This document shows positions 1-8,825 of a stretch of 64,000 nt of DNA, in pieces. A model generated the notes under the pieces. It was not told where the DNA came from and searched no databases. It worked only from the letters and a program-made list of their open reading frames with translations. A program made the translations under genes and the position numbers. How positions within the stretch are numbered: the stretch's first letter is position 1; each line of letters starts with the position of its first letter. Source of the DNA: Caulobacter sp. 602-1 (GTDB lineage Bacteria > Pseudomonadota > Alphaproteobacteria > Caulobacterales > Caulobacteraceae); assembly GCF_003931565.1 (NCBI RefSeq), contig NZ_RRYI01000002.1, forward strand, positions 372,001-436,000, in the 5' to 3' direction.

Positions 1-1068
1 CCTGGATCTCAAGAGGCGGACATAGTTGACGCCGCGCCAGCGGCGCTGGTCGATGACATAGGGAGACAGCGCCGGATCCCGGGCGGCGGCCAGGACCACG
101 GCCAGTTCCCCGCGCGCGACCGCCTGGCCGCGCCACGGGATCGGGTCAACGCCGGGTGGCGGCGAAGGCGGATCTCCGCGCCCGTCGGCGATCAGATAGA
201 CGCCGCTGATCGCCGCCTTGAACAGATCCGCCGCGGTCCTGAAATAATAGCCCACGGCCGAACGGGACAGGCCGGCGCGCTCGGCGACCGCCCGGTGGGT
301 GAGCGCTTCGGCGCCGCTATCGACCAGAACATGGCAGGCGGCGAGGGCGGCGTCGCGCTTTGGCCCTGGCCCCATGGCGTCCGGGACATCGCCCGCCGGC
401 AGGCCCAAGCGCCGATCCATGCGCCGCACCAGCCGCGAGAACAGCGGTTCGCGCCCGAGGCCGTCGCGCCCCAGCCGGCTGGACAGCCGGTCGATCGCCA
501 TCCGGCGCAGCAGGCGGTAGTCCGGGTCGTCGCCCACGACTAGGCTGTTGAATCCCTCGTCCGTAACATAGGCGGCGGCTAGACCGGCCCATATGGCGGC
601 GTCCTCGATCCGCCCCTCGAACAGCCGCGCCCAGAACGCCCTGCGCTCGGCCAGCCACGGGGCCACCAGGGCCGCGACCTCGGCGTCGCGCGGCGCCCGT
701 AGCGCCAGGTCCATCCAGATCAGTTGCGTCAGGCGCGCCTCGCCTTGAACCATGGCGTCGAGATACTGCTCCAGGATGGCGGCCAAGGCCTGGCGATCCA
801 GGCGCTCGAGGCCATCCAGGCGTTCCAGCCATTCGTCGTGCCAGCGTCGGTTGCGAAGCCGTTCGCGCGTGACCACCTCGCTGAGGATGTCGGCCTTGGC
901 GCCGAGATGATAGGCCAGGGCGCCCGATGTCGCGCCCACGGCGTCGCCCAGCCGACGGAAGCTCATCGCGCGCAGCCCGCCGTGGGCCAGTTCTCGCCGA
1001 GCGGCTTCGATCAGGCGATCGATCTGGGGATCGGGGGCGGGAGCGGCGTCGGGTGGTCCTGAAGTCAT
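1..1068 (-). CDS. Tandem TetR-family transcriptional regulator, C-terminus cut by window edge
   Basis: The frame is open from an ATG at 1066-1068 to the left edge, giving 356 residues with no stop. It holds two TetR-type DNA-binding units. The first helix-turn-helix is at about residues 34-55 (AMSFRRLGDAVGATSGALAY). The second is at about 257-276 (THRAVAERAGLSRSAVGYYF) and has the GYYF pattern typical of TetR recognition helices. The roughly 190 residues between them look like one TetR ligand-binding helical domain. An ordinary TetR protein is about 200 residues, so this is a duplication or fusion, and the second ligand domain would lie beyond the window. It is divergent from the glycerate kinase gene, which it may control. 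The family is clear; the ligand is unknown. Confidence 0.85.
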   Translation of the reverse strand, partial: MTSGPPDAAPAPDPQIDRLIEAARRELAHGGLRAMSFRRLGDAVGATSGALAYHLGAKADILSEVVTRERLRNRRWHDEWLERLDGLERLDRQALAAILEQYLDAMVQGEARLTQLIWMDLALRAPRDAEVAALVAPWLAERRAFWARLFEGRIEDAAIWAGLAAAYVTDEGFNSLVVGDDPDYRLLRRMAIDRLSSRLGRDGLGREPLFSRLVRRMDRRLGLPAGDVPDAMGPGPKRDAALAACHVLVDSGAEALTHRAVAERAGLSRSAVGYYFRTAADLFKAAISGVYLIADGRGDPPSPPPGVDPIPWRGQAVARGELAVVLAAARDPALSPYVIDQRRWRGVNYVRLLRSR

Positions 1069-1251
1069 GACTTTTCTATAGCGTGAGCCCGCCCGCGAAC
1101 CTCAAGAGATCGCGTCGCATAGTATAGGCGGCAAGGGACCCTCGCGCGCCGGCTGGGCGGCGACCCTGAAGGCGCCGCATCGAGTTTCAACTGATTTGTG
1201 CTTTTGACGGGTTGGCGGAGCGTGACCTGGCCAAGAGAGAGGGGGGCGAAC

Positions 1252-2529
1252 ATGACCGACATGGAGGCCCAGGAGGTCTTGAAGGCGATGTTCCAGGCGG
1301 CGGTCGCCGCCGCCTCCTCGGAACTATGCCTGCCGCCGCATCTGCCTGCGCCGCCCAAGGGGCGTACGATCGTGGTTGGCGCGGGCAAGGCCGCCGCCGC
1401 CATGGCCGCCGCCGTGGAAGCTCATTGGGAGGGCCCGCTCGAAGGGCTGGTGATCACCCGTTATGGTCACGGCGCGCCGTGCGAGCGCATCATGGTCGTC
1501 GAGGCCGGGCATCCGGTCGCCGACGCGACGGGCCTGGCCGCGACCGACGCCATGATCGCGCTGCTGAAGGGCCTCACCGCCGATGATCTGGTGCTGTGCC
1601 TGCTGTCGGGCGGCGGCTCGGCTCTGCTCACCGCGCCCGCGCCGGGACTGACCCTCGCGGACAAGCAGGCCATCACGCGGGAGTTGCTGCGCAGCGGCGC
1701 GGCGATCGACGAGATCAACTGCGTTCGCAAGCATCTGTCCGCGGTCAAGGGCGGCCGGCTGGCGCTGCTGGCCGCGCCGGCGCGTGTCGTGACCCTGGCC
1801 ATATCCGACGTGCCCGGCGATGACATCTCGACAATCGCCTCGGGGCCGACCGTTCCTGACCCGACGACGCGCCGGGCGGCGTTGGCGATCCTTGAGCGCT
1901 GGCGCATCGCGATCCCCGAACCCGTCCGGGCCTGGCTGGCTGATCCCCGCAGCGAAACGCCCAAGACCGTCCTCGATGCGAAAGTGGCGTTGATCGCGCG
2001 TCCCCGCGACGCCCTGGACGCGGCGGCCCGGGCGGCCTCTGAAAGGGGGCTGACCCCGGTCATCCTCGGCGATGCGATCGAGGGCGAGGCGCGAAGCGTC
2101 GCCGCCGACCACGCGCGACTGGCCCTGGAGATCGCCGCCGGGCGTGGCGAGGTCGCACCGCCCTGCGTGCTGCTGTCCGGCGGCGAGACGACCGTGACGG
2201 TCACGGGCGGCGGGCGGGGCGGGCGCAACGCCGAATATCTGCTGGCCCTGGCCGTCGCCCTGGACGGCCGTGCCGGAATTCACGCCCTGGCCGCCGACAC
2301 CGACGGCGTCGACGGCTCCGAGGACAACGCCGGGGCTATCCTCTTTCCGGGTAGTCTGGCGCGCCTCTCGGCCCTGGGACTGAACGCCGCTGAGCGGCTG
2401 GCCGACAACGACGGATATGGCGCCTTCGCCGCTCTCGGCGACCTGCTGGTCACCGGTCCCACGCGCACCAACGTCAACGACTTCCGGGCGATCCTGATCG
2501 ACGCCTCGTCCTCCAGAACCTCGACATGA
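1252..2529 (+). CDS. Glycerate 2-kinase (MOFRL/GckA-TtuD family)
   Basis: The 425-residue product matches the glycerate 2-kinase family, often mislabelled hydroxypyruvate reductase. The enzyme phosphorylates D-glycerate in the cytoplasm and feeds it to lower glycolysis. Visible family blocks are LLSGGGSALLTAPAPG near residue 118, INCVRKHLSAVKGG near 155, LSGGETTVTVTGGGRGGRNA near 305, and the MOFRL-type TDGVDGSEDNAGA near 350. The ATG at 1252 was chosen over an upstream in-frame TTG because it follows a purine-rich site (gagagagggggg) by a suitable distance and matches the usual N-terminus. It is divergent from the tandem TetR gene with a 183-base gap. The substrate 2-glycerate is inferred from the family. 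Confidence 0.85.
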   Translation: MTDMEAQEVLKAMFQAAVAAASSELCLPPHLPAPPKGRTIVVGAGKAAAAMAAAVEAHWEGPLEGLVITRYGHGAPCERIMVVEAGHPVADATGLAATDAMIALLKGLTADDLVLCLLSGGGSALLTAPAPGLTLADKQAITRELLRSGAAIDEINCVRKHLSAVKGGRLALLAAPARVVTLAISDVPGDDISTIASGPTVPDPTTRRAALAILERWRIAIPEPVRAWLADPRSETPKTVLDAKVALIARPRDALDAAARAASERGLTPVILGDAIEGEARSVAADHARLALEIAAGRGEVAPPCVLLSGGETTVTVTGGGRGGRNAEYLLALAVALDGRAGIHALAADTDGVDGSEDNAGAILFPGSLARLSALGLNAAERLADNDGYGAFAALGDLLVTGPTRTNVNDFRAILIDASSSRTST

Positions 2530-2719
2530 CCAGGTGGGGCCACCAGTGATCGCCGTGATTTCGGGCGGCGGGATCGGCAGGAAAGTGGTTGCTTTGCGAA
2601 CGTCTCGCAGAACGTGCGTATGCCTTGCCTGAGGCGGGGTTTGCTCGCAAGCTCTCCGCATCTGGCCTTGTTGCGGATGGGCGTTGAGCGTCCGCGCGGG
2701 ACCGCCAGGAGGGCCCTCC

Positions 2720-4009
2720 ATGCTGAAACGTCTCCTCGTCGGAACGCTGGCGATTCTGGTCGTCGGCCTGGTGGGCTTCGGGGCCTTCGCCTGGCGGCCT
2801 GCGATCGGCGAGATCGCGCCGCCCGCGCCGTCCAGCTTCGCGCCGGACCTGGTCGCGCGCGGCGAGGTTCTGGCCGGGGCGGGCTACTGCTCGACCTGCC
2901 ATACGTCCAAGGGCGGCCAGCCTTTCGCGGGCGGTTACCCGATGAAGACAAGCTTCGGTACGATCTACTCGACCAACATCACCCCCGACCCCAAGACCGG
3001 GATCGGAACCTGGTCGGAGGCGGCCTTCCGCCGGGCGATGCACGAGGGCGTGGCCCGCGACGGCGGCCACCTGTTCCCGGCGTTCCCCTATGACCACTTC
3101 ACCAAGTTGTCGGACGCCGACGTCTCGGCCCTCTACGCCTACATGATGACCCGGCCGGCGTTGGTCGCGCCCGCCAAGCACAACAGCATTCCCTTCCCGC
3201 TGAACATCCGCGCCCTGCAGGCCGGATGGAAACTGCTGTTCTTCAAGCCTGGTCGCTTCGAGCCCGACGCGACCAAGAGCGCCGAATGGAACCGCGGCGC
3301 CTATCTGGCCGAGGGCGTCAGCCACTGCGGCGCCTGCCACACGCCGCGCAACGTCCTGGGTGCGGAGAAACGCGACAAGGCCTTCGCCGGCGCCGCGATC
3401 GACAACTGGATCGCCCCGCCGCTGACCGCCGCCAATCCCTCGCCCGCGCCCTGGGACCAGGCCGAGCTCGTCGCCTACCTGCGCACGGGCCTCAGCCGCT
3501 ATCACGGCGTCGCCGCCGGCCCGATGGCGCCGGTGGTTCACGACGGCCTGGTCAAGCTTCCGGACGCGGACATCCAGGCCCTGGCGGTCTATTTCGCCGA
3601 TCGCGACGGCGCGGCGGGCCGGTCCTCGACCCTGGCGCCGGCCCTGCAACGGGCCGCCGCCGCCGACCGGCTGAACGTCGGGCCGCAGAACGATCCGTCG
3701 GCGCGGCTCTACACGGCGGCCTGCGCCTCCTGCCACTACAACGGCGCGGGCCAGCCCAATCCGTTGCGGCCGGACCTAGCCCTCAACAGCGCCGTCAATC
3801 TGGACGATCCGACCAACCTGATCCGGGTGGTGCTGTACGGCGTCAGCGCCAGGGACGGCGCGCCGGGCGTGGTGATGCCCAGCTTCAACCGCTTCAGCGA
3901 CGCCGATGTCGCCAAGCTGGCGGCCTATCTGCGCGCCACCCGTACGGACAAGCCCGCCTGGCCGAACCTCGAGAAGAAGGTCGCGGCGATCCGCGCGCAG
4001 GGAAAGTGA
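2720..4009 (+). CDS. Membrane-anchored triheme cytochrome c, electron-transfer subunit of the adjacent oxidoreductase
   Basis: The 429-residue protein has one N-terminal hydrophobic segment (about residues 4-25), which acts as signal or anchor, followed by three CXXCH heme sites at about residues 57 (CSTCH), 203 (CGACH) and 335 (CASCH). This is the layout of the cytochrome subunit of periplasmic alcohol, gluconate and aldehyde dehydrogenases, which passes electrons to ubiquinone or a terminal oxidase. The ATG at 2720 follows an AGGAGGG site at 2707. The 2Fe-2S subunit starts 7 bases after the stop, so the three genes form an operon and the cytochrome is the likely electron acceptor of the molybdenum enzyme. 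The substrate is not evident. Confidence 0.88.
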   Translation: MLKRLLVGTLAILVVGLVGFGAFAWRPAIGEIAPPAPSSFAPDLVARGEVLAGAGYCSTCHTSKGGQPFAGGYPMKTSFGTIYSTNITPDPKTGIGTWSEAAFRRAMHEGVARDGGHLFPAFPYDHFTKLSDADVSALYAYMMTRPALVAPAKHNSIPFPLNIRALQAGWKLLFFKPGRFEPDATKSAEWNRGAYLAEGVSHCGACHTPRNVLGAEKRDKAFAGAAIDNWIAPPLTAANPSPAPWDQAELVAYLRTGLSRYHGVAAGPMAPVVHDGLVKLPDADIQALAVYFADRDGAAGRSSTLAPALQRAAAADRLNVGPQNDPSARLYTAACASCHYNGAGQPNPLRPDLALNSAVNLDDPTNLIRVVLYGVSARDGAPGVVMPSFNRFSDADVAKLAAYLRATRTDKPAWPNLEKKVAAIRAQGK

Positions 4010-4016
4010 GCCAGCC

Positions 4017-4505
4017 ATGACCCAGTTCACGATCAACGGCCGGGCCGTCTCCATCGACGCCGACGAGGATACGCCCCTGCTGTGGGTGATCCGCGACGAC
4101 ATCGGCCTGACCGGCACCAAGTTCGGGTGCGGCGTCGGCATGTGCGGGGCCTGCACCGTCCATGTCGGCGGCCGGGCGACCCGCTCGTGCATCACCCCGA
4201 TCAGCGCGGTCGAGGGCGCGGAAGTCACCACCATCGAGGGGCTCGATCCGGCCGGCCAGCACCCCGTGCAGAAGGCCTGGCTGGACTTGCAGACCCCGCA
4301 ATGCGGCTACTGCCAGTCGGGTCAGATCATGCAGGCCGCCGCCATGCTGAAGGACTTCCCCGCGCCCACCGACCAGGACATCGACGCGACCATGAGCGGC
4401 AACCTGTGCCGATGCATGACCTATGTCCGCATCCGCGCGGCCATCAAGCAGGCCGCCGAGGCGATGGGCGGAAACGCGCCCAGCGCGACGGGAGCTAAGT
4501 CGTGA
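4017..4505 (+). CDS. (2Fe-2S) subunit of xanthine-dehydrogenase-family oxidoreductase (IorA-like)
   Basis: The 162-residue protein has the two-cluster architecture of the small subunit of molybdenum hydroxylases. A plant-type ferredoxin domain has the cysteine cluster [12 protein letters not shown] plus a later Cys. A helical domain follows with CGYCQSGQ and [17 protein letters not shown]. It relays electrons from the molybdopterin subunit to the upstream cytochrome. The ATG at 4017 lies 7 bases after the cytochrome stop. The stop overlaps the GTG start of the large subunit (GTGA), which implies translational coupling. There is no FAD subunit in the cluster, as expected for the isoquinoline 1-oxidoreductase or aldehyde oxidoreductase type that uses a cytochrome c. 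Confidence 0.9.
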   Translation: MTQFTINGRAVSIDADEDTPLLWVIRDDIGLTGTKFGCGVGMCGACTVHVGGRATRSCITPISAVEGAEVTTIEGLDPAGQHPVQKAWLDLQTPQCGYCQSGQIMQAAAMLKDFPAPTDQDIDATMSGNLCRCMTYVRIRAAIKQAAEAMGGNAPSATGAKS

Positions 4506-6811
4506 GCCGCCTGCCGCCGAAAGGCGAGTCCGGCGGCTTCCTGTCGCGCCGCAACTTCCTGATCGCCTCGACGGGCGCGGGCCTGGCGTTCGGCTTCTCC
4601 GCCCTGGTCGAGGCGGCGATGGATCCGGCCGCGCCTGGCGGGGTTCCGATAGCCTCGACCGGGCCCCGGTTCGAGCCGACGCTGTGGTTCGCCATCGACG
4701 GCGAGGGGATCGTCACCGTCAACATCATCCGCGCCGAGATGGGCCAGCATGTCGGCACCGCCCTGGCCCGGATCCTGGCCGACGAGCTGGACGTCGCCTG
4801 GGACAAGGTGCGGATCGTCCATGTCGACAGCGATCCCAAGTGGGGCCTGATGGTCACCGGCGGCAGCTGGTCGGTGTGGCAGACCTTCCCTATCTTCAGC
4901 CAGGCCGGGGCGGCGGGGCGCATCGCCCTGGTCGAGGCCGGGGCCAAGCTGCTGAACGTTTCGCCGGTCGGCGGAACGGCGCGTGGCGGCGTGGTCCATG
5001 TCGGCGGCAGGTCGATCTCGTACGGCGATATCGTCAAGCGCGGCGGCGTCGCGCGGACGTTCACACCCGAGGAGTTGGCCAAGCTGCCGATCAAGCCGGC
5101 GGCCGAGCGAAAGCTGATCGGCAAGCCGGGCAAGGCCCTGGACATCGCCGCCAAGATCAACGGTGCGGCGATCTATGGCATCGACGCCAAGGTCCCGGGC
5201 ATGGTGTTCGCGCGGCCCAAGCTGCCGCCGACCCGCCACGGGGCCAAGGTGCTTTCGGTCAACGACAGCGAAGCCAAGAAGATCAAGGGCTACCTGCGCT
5301 GCCTGACGATCGAGGATCCGTCGGACACCGTCCCCGGCTGGGTGCTGGTGATCGCCGAAAGCTATCCGGCCGCCCTGCGCGCGTCGGAACTGGTCAAGGT
5401 GAAATGGGCTGCTGGACCGGGCGCCAAGGTGTCTGAAAAGGATCTGCAGGACCACGCCGCCAGCCTGATCGCCAAGCCGGATGGCGGCGCGCTGCTGGAG
5501 AACAAGACCGCCGACACCGCCCCGGCCTTCAAGGCCGCCAAGTCGGTGCTGGAACAGACCTACACCGCCGCCACCGTGCTGCACTTCCAGCTCGAGCCGC
5601 TGAACGCCCTGGCCTTCGAGAAGGACGGGATGATGGAGATTCACACCGGCAACCAGTGGCAGAGCCTGATCCTGCCGACCCTGGCCAAGGCCCTGGGGCG
5701 TCCCGAGACACAGATCGTCATGCGCACCTACATGCTGGGCGGCGGCTTCGGCCGGCGGCTGAACGGCGACTACGCGGTGCCGGCCGCCTTGGCGGCCAAG
5801 GCTCTGGGCAAGCCGGTCAAGCTGGTGCTGACCCGCGAGGACGACGTGCGCTTCGACTCGGTGCGCTCGCCCTCGGTCCAGACCGTGCGGATGGCCTTCG
5901 ACGGGGCCGGAAATATTCTCGCCCAGGAACACCACGCCGCCGCCGGCTGGCCGACCCTGGCCAACGCCCCGGCCCTGATGCCCAAGGGCAAGAACGGCGT
6001 GGCCTATGATCCCTTCGCCATCTCGGGCGCGGATCACTGGTACGAGGTCGGCGCCCACAAGGTGCGGGCCATCAACAACGACCTGGCCAACGAGACCTTC
6101 CGACCTGGTTGGCTGCGGTCGGTGGGGCCGGGCTGGACCAACTGGGCCGGCGAAAGCTTCATCGACGAGGCGGCCCATCACCTGAAGACCGATCCGGTGG
6201 CCCTGCGACTGAAGCTGCTGACGGGCGCGGGCGCCAATGCGGGCAGCGACGCCAGCACCAAGGGCGGGGCCAAGCGCCAGGCCGAGGTGGTGCGTCGCGC
6301 GGCGGAAGCCGCCGGCTGGGGGCGACCGCTGCCGAAGGACACCGGCCTGGGCTTGGCGACCAGCTTTGGCCAGGAACGCGACATGCCGACCTGGGTTGCC
6401 TGCGTCGCCCGTGTCCACGTGGACCGCGCCAGCGGCGTGGTCACGGTCCAGAAGCTGACCCTGGTGACCGACGCCGGCACCATCGTCGATCCCGACGGCG
6501 CTCGGGCCCAGACCGAAGGCGCGGCGCTGTGGGGCCTGAGCATGGCCCTGCACGAGGGGACCGAGTTCGTGAACGGCCAGGTCAAGGACCTGAACCTAGA
6601 CACCTACACGCCGCTTCGGATCTCCGACACGCCGGAGCTGGACATCCAGTTCGTCGACAGCGTCGAGGTGCCGGTCGGCCTGGGCGAGCCGGCGACGACG
6701 GTGGTCGCCCCGGCGATCGCCAACGCCATCTTCCGCGCGGTCGGTGTGCGCCTGCGGCACATCCCGATCACCTCGGCCGCCGTGCTGAAGGCGCTCGCGG
6801 AACAGACCTGA
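4502..6811 (+). CDS. Molybdopterin-binding subunit, isoquinoline 1-oxidoreductase beta (IorB)-like, Tat-exported
   Basis: The 769-residue product starts at a GTG that overlaps the preceding stop. The N-terminus has a twin-arginine motif ([10 protein letters not shown], about residues 16-25) followed by a hydrophobic stretch, so the holoenzyme is folded with its cofactor and exported to the periplasm. Motifs of the molybdenum hydroxylase large subunit include [12 protein letters not shown] near residue 416 and [13 protein letters not shown] near 728, where the Glu corresponds to the usual catalytic base. With the 2Fe-2S and triheme cytochrome subunits it forms a periplasmic dehydrogenase that hydroxylates an aldehyde or N-heterocycle. 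The isoquinoline label is only the nearest characterised relative; an aldehyde substrate is equally possible. Confidence 0.9.
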   Translation: MSRLPPKGESGGFLSRRNFLIASTGAGLAFGFSALVEAAMDPAAPGGVPIASTGPRFEPTLWFAIDGEGIVTVNIIRAEMGQHVGTALARILADELDVAWDKVRIVHVDSDPKWGLMVTGGSWSVWQTFPIFSQAGAAGRIALVEAGAKLLNVSPVGGTARGGVVHVGGRSISYGDIVKRGGVARTFTPEELAKLPIKPAAERKLIGKPGKALDIAAKINGAAIYGIDAKVPGMVFARPKLPPTRHGAKVLSVNDSEAKKIKGYLRCLTIEDPSDTVPGWVLVIAESYPAALRASELVKVKWAAGPGAKVSEKDLQDHAASLIAKPDGGALLENKTADTAPAFKAAKSVLEQTYTAATVLHFQLEPLNALAFEKDGMMEIHTGNQWQSLILPTLAKALGRPETQIVMRTYMLGGGFGRRLNGDYAVPAALAAKALGKPVKLVLTREDDVRFDSVRSPSVQTVRMAFDGAGNILAQEHHAAAGWPTLANAPALMPKGKNGVAYDPFAISGADHWYEVGAHKVRAINNDLANETFRPGWLRSVGPGWTNWAGESFIDEAAHHLKTDPVALRLKLLTGAGANAGSDASTKGGAKRQAEVVRRAAEAAGWGRPLPKDTGLGLATSFGQERDMPTWVACVARVHVDRASGVVTVQKLTLVTDAGTIVDPDGARAQTEGAALWGLSMALHEGTEFVNGQVKDLNLDTYTPLRISDTPELDIQFVDSVEVPVGLGEPATTVVAPAIANAIFRAVGVRLRHIPITSAAVLKALAEQT

Positions 6812-6955
6812 TCGCCCCATCGGCATGGCGCCGCGGCCCCGTCTCGGGAAGCGGCGCCGGTCGCTGGCTGCAACCTCCGCACAACCCCAAAGCGTCCATC
6901 CGGCGTCTCGCGATCCGTCGACGATGGGATTGCTTTCTGGTCTGATCTAGGTCAC

Positions 6956-6980
6956 TTCGTTAAAAAGACTTTTAAACGAA
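6956..6980. promoter_or_regulatory. 25-bp inverted repeat operator upstream of thiolase gene
   Basis: Arms TTCGTTAAAAAG and CTTTTAAACGAA flank a central A and pair at 11 of 12 positions. This AT-rich dyad stands out in GC-rich surroundings. It ends 23 bases before the thiolase ATG, a position suited to repression, for example by a TetR-type protein. The rest of 6812-7003 shows nothing else. Confidence 0.6.
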
Positions 6981-7003
6981 TACTGACTTTGGGGAGGGAC
7001 CGG

Positions 7004-8212
7004 ATGGACGTCTACATCTTTGACGCGGTGCGCACGCCGCGGGGCAAGGGGCGTCCGGACGGTTCGTTGGCCGGGGTCAAGCCGGCCGGGCTCGTCGCGC
7101 AACTCGTGCGGGCCCTGGAGGCCAGGAACGGTCGCGAGGCGGTCCATGCCGCCGAACATTTCACCCTGGGCTGCGTCACCCAGTTCGGCGTTCAGGGCGG
7201 TCACCTAGCGCTGGCGTCACGGATCCAGACGGGGCTGCCCGATGCGATGTCGTGCCTGACGATCAACAACTTCTGCGTTTCGGGTCTGTCGGCGATCGCG
7301 GACGCGGCGCGGCGGATCGCCGCCGGCGAGGTCGATCTGGCCCTGGCGGGGGGCGCGGAGTCGATGTCACAGACGCCGTTCCTGGCCGACCAGGCCGACT
7401 TCTATGCCGACATGGCGCTGGCCAGGCGCATGGGCTGGGCGCCGGTCGGGCTGGCGGCGGATCTGTTGGCGACGCGCGAGGGCTTGACGCGGGCCGAACT
7501 GGACGCCGCCGTCCTCAAGTCCCACCAGCGCGCCGCGGCGGCCTGGCGGGAGGGCCGCTATGACAATCGGGTCGTGCCGATCCTGAATGAGGACCAGACG
7601 GTGGCCCTGGATCGCGACGAGAACATCCGCGACTACGGCGACGGCAAGTCGCTGGAGCGCTTCGGGCCGGTGTTCGCCGCCACCGGCGCGCAAGGCTATG
7701 ACGACATCCTGCTGGAGAGCTTCCCCGAGCTCGGCAGGGTCGAGCACCTGCACACCATCGCTCATTGCCCGCCGATCTCGGACGGCGCGGCGCTGGTGCT
7801 GCTGGGCTCGCGCGCGGCGGGGCGGCGGCTGGGGCTGACGCCGGTCGCCAGGATCCGCGCGCTAGGCGAGGCGACCGACCATCATGTCCTGCAGCTGACG
7901 GCCGGCCCGGTGGCGATGGGCAAGGCGCTCGGTCGAGCGGGCATGGCCCTGGGTGAAGTCGGGGTCGTCGAATATATGGAAGCCTTCGCCGCCGTGCCGG
8001 TGCTGTTCGCGCGCGACTTCGGTTTCGATCCGGAGCGCCTCAATCCCAATGGCGGGCACCTGGCGATGGGTCATCCGATGGGGGCCACCGGAGCGATCCT
8101 GACCACGACCCTGCTGGACGACATGGCTCAGTTCGATGTCGAGACAGGCCTCGTGGTGGCGACGGGCGGCGTCGGGGTCGGCGCGGCTATGGTTCTCGAG
8201 CGGGCAGGGTAG
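7004..8212 (+). CDS. Thiolase-family protein with altered NEAF and CxG motifs
   Basis: The 402-residue protein has the overall thiolase fold signature and would join or split acyl-CoA thioesters. The nucleophile region is intact (NNFCVSGLSAI, Cys91), as is the GHP histidine (GGHLAMGHPMGATGAI, His357). Two other motifs differ. The NEAF loop reads MEAF, with Met325 in place of Asn. The C-terminal CxGGGxG segment reads VVATGGVGVG, with no cysteine (Ala386 at about that place). Catalysis may therefore differ from FadA-type thiolases. The ATG at 7004 follows GGGGAGGG; an upstream in-frame start is less plausible. It is a single-gene unit behind a strong dyad and is convergent with the next gene. 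Confidence 0.82.
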   Translation: MDVYIFDAVRTPRGKGRPDGSLAGVKPAGLVAQLVRALEARNGREAVHAAEHFTLGCVTQFGVQGGHLALASRIQTGLPDAMSCLTINNFCVSGLSAIADAARRIAAGEVDLALAGGAESMSQTPFLADQADFYADMALARRMGWAPVGLAADLLATREGLTRAELDAAVLKSHQRAAAAWREGRYDNRVVPILNEDQTVALDRDENIRDYGDGKSLERFGPVFAATGAQGYDDILLESFPELGRVEHLHTIAHCPPISDGAALVLLGSRAAGRRLGLTPVARIRALGEATDHHVLQLTAGPVAMGKALGRAGMALGEVGVVEYMEAFAAVPVLFARDFGFDPERLNPNGGHLAMGHPMGATGAILTTTLLDDMAQFDVETGLVVATGGVGVGAAMVLERAG

Positions 8213-8245
8213 GCGGCGCGGGAACGCCCCGCGCCGGCCCGAATC

Positions 8246-8701
8246 TCACGGTTCGCCCTTCAGCGCCTTTTCCAGGCTTGCGCGGTCGTAGTACTCGCGC
8301 CACTCGACGATCTTGCCGTCCTTGATGTCGAGTACGCCGACCACCGGAACCGCGCCGGGGTGACCGTTGTAGACGAACCGGTCGACGCGCTCCATGAACA
8401 CCAGATTGTCGATGATCCCCATGTGGGCGATGTCCAGGGTGACGCCGTCGGGCGCGCCCTTGCCCAGGGCGGCGATGCGCTCATAGATCGCCGTGCGGCC
8501 CTTGACCGGCGCGACCATCATCGACGTCAGCGTGCCGTCCTCGGCGAACAGGTCGGCGACCTTGCCCCAGTCGGCATGCTTCCAGGCCGCGATCATGTCG
8601 CGCGCCACCGCCAGGCGGCTGGCGTCGGTGTCCTGCGCGAAGGCCGGCGAGGCGAGGGCCAGGGCGAGCGTCAGCGACGCGACCAGGCTTGCGATCTTCA
8701 T
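8246..8701 (-). CDS. Exported limonene-1,2-epoxide hydrolase-like (NTF2-fold) protein
   Basis: The 151-residue protein has a clear signal peptide (residues 1-22, cleavage after SPAFA), so it acts in the periplasm. The mature part matches the limonene-1,2-epoxide hydrolase subgroup of the NTF2-like fold. The Arg-x-Asp pair lies in FMERVDRF (Arg105, Asp107) and the second Asp in WREYYDRA (Asp139), corresponding to the Arg-Asp-Asp triad of the Rhodococcus enzyme. Hydrolysis of an epoxide is therefore plausible. The promoter region is shared with the divergent dioxygenase gene and contains a CTTGCATAACAAG motif. Periplasmic location is unusual for this family, whose known members are cytoplasmic. 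Confidence 0.75.
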   Translation of the reverse strand: MKIASLVASLTLALALASPAFAQDTDASRLAVARDMIAAWKHADWGKVADLFAEDGTLTSMMVAPVKGRTAIYERIAALGKGAPDGVTLDIAHMGIIDNLVFMERVDRFVYNGHPGAVPVVGVLDIKDGKIVEWREYYDRASLEKALKGEP

Positions 8702-8747
8702 GATTTCCTCCCGTGATTTTTTATGCGCCGGATGACGCTACGACATC

Positions 8748-8761
8748 ACTTGCATAACAAG
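8748..8761. promoter_or_regulatory. CTTGCATAACAAG operator-like motif
   Basis: This copy (ACTTGCATAACAAG) lies between the divergent epoxide-hydrolase-like gene (start 8701) and the dioxygenase gene (start 8826). CTTG and CAAG form a dyad around CATAA. Related copies lie at 12289, 18567, 23718, 24766 and 26545, usually 41-69 bases before a start codon. Confidence 0.55.
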
Positions 8762-8825
8762 ACCATGGTGCTAGGGTCGTGACAAGAGGCGCGGTCACGT
8801 CGTCTTTGAAGCAGGGAGAGTCTCG

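Noticed and set aside
1324-2721. 465-residue open frame on the minus strand over the glycerate kinase
   Set aside because: Arg/Gly/Pro/Ala-rich translation without recognisable domains, lying antisense to a gene with clear family motifs. A codon-bias shadow of high GC.
4421-6553. 710-residue minus-strand frame over the molybdopterin subunit
   Set aside because: Low-complexity shadow rich in Gly, Gln, Arg and His; the plus-strand gene has complete domain motifs.
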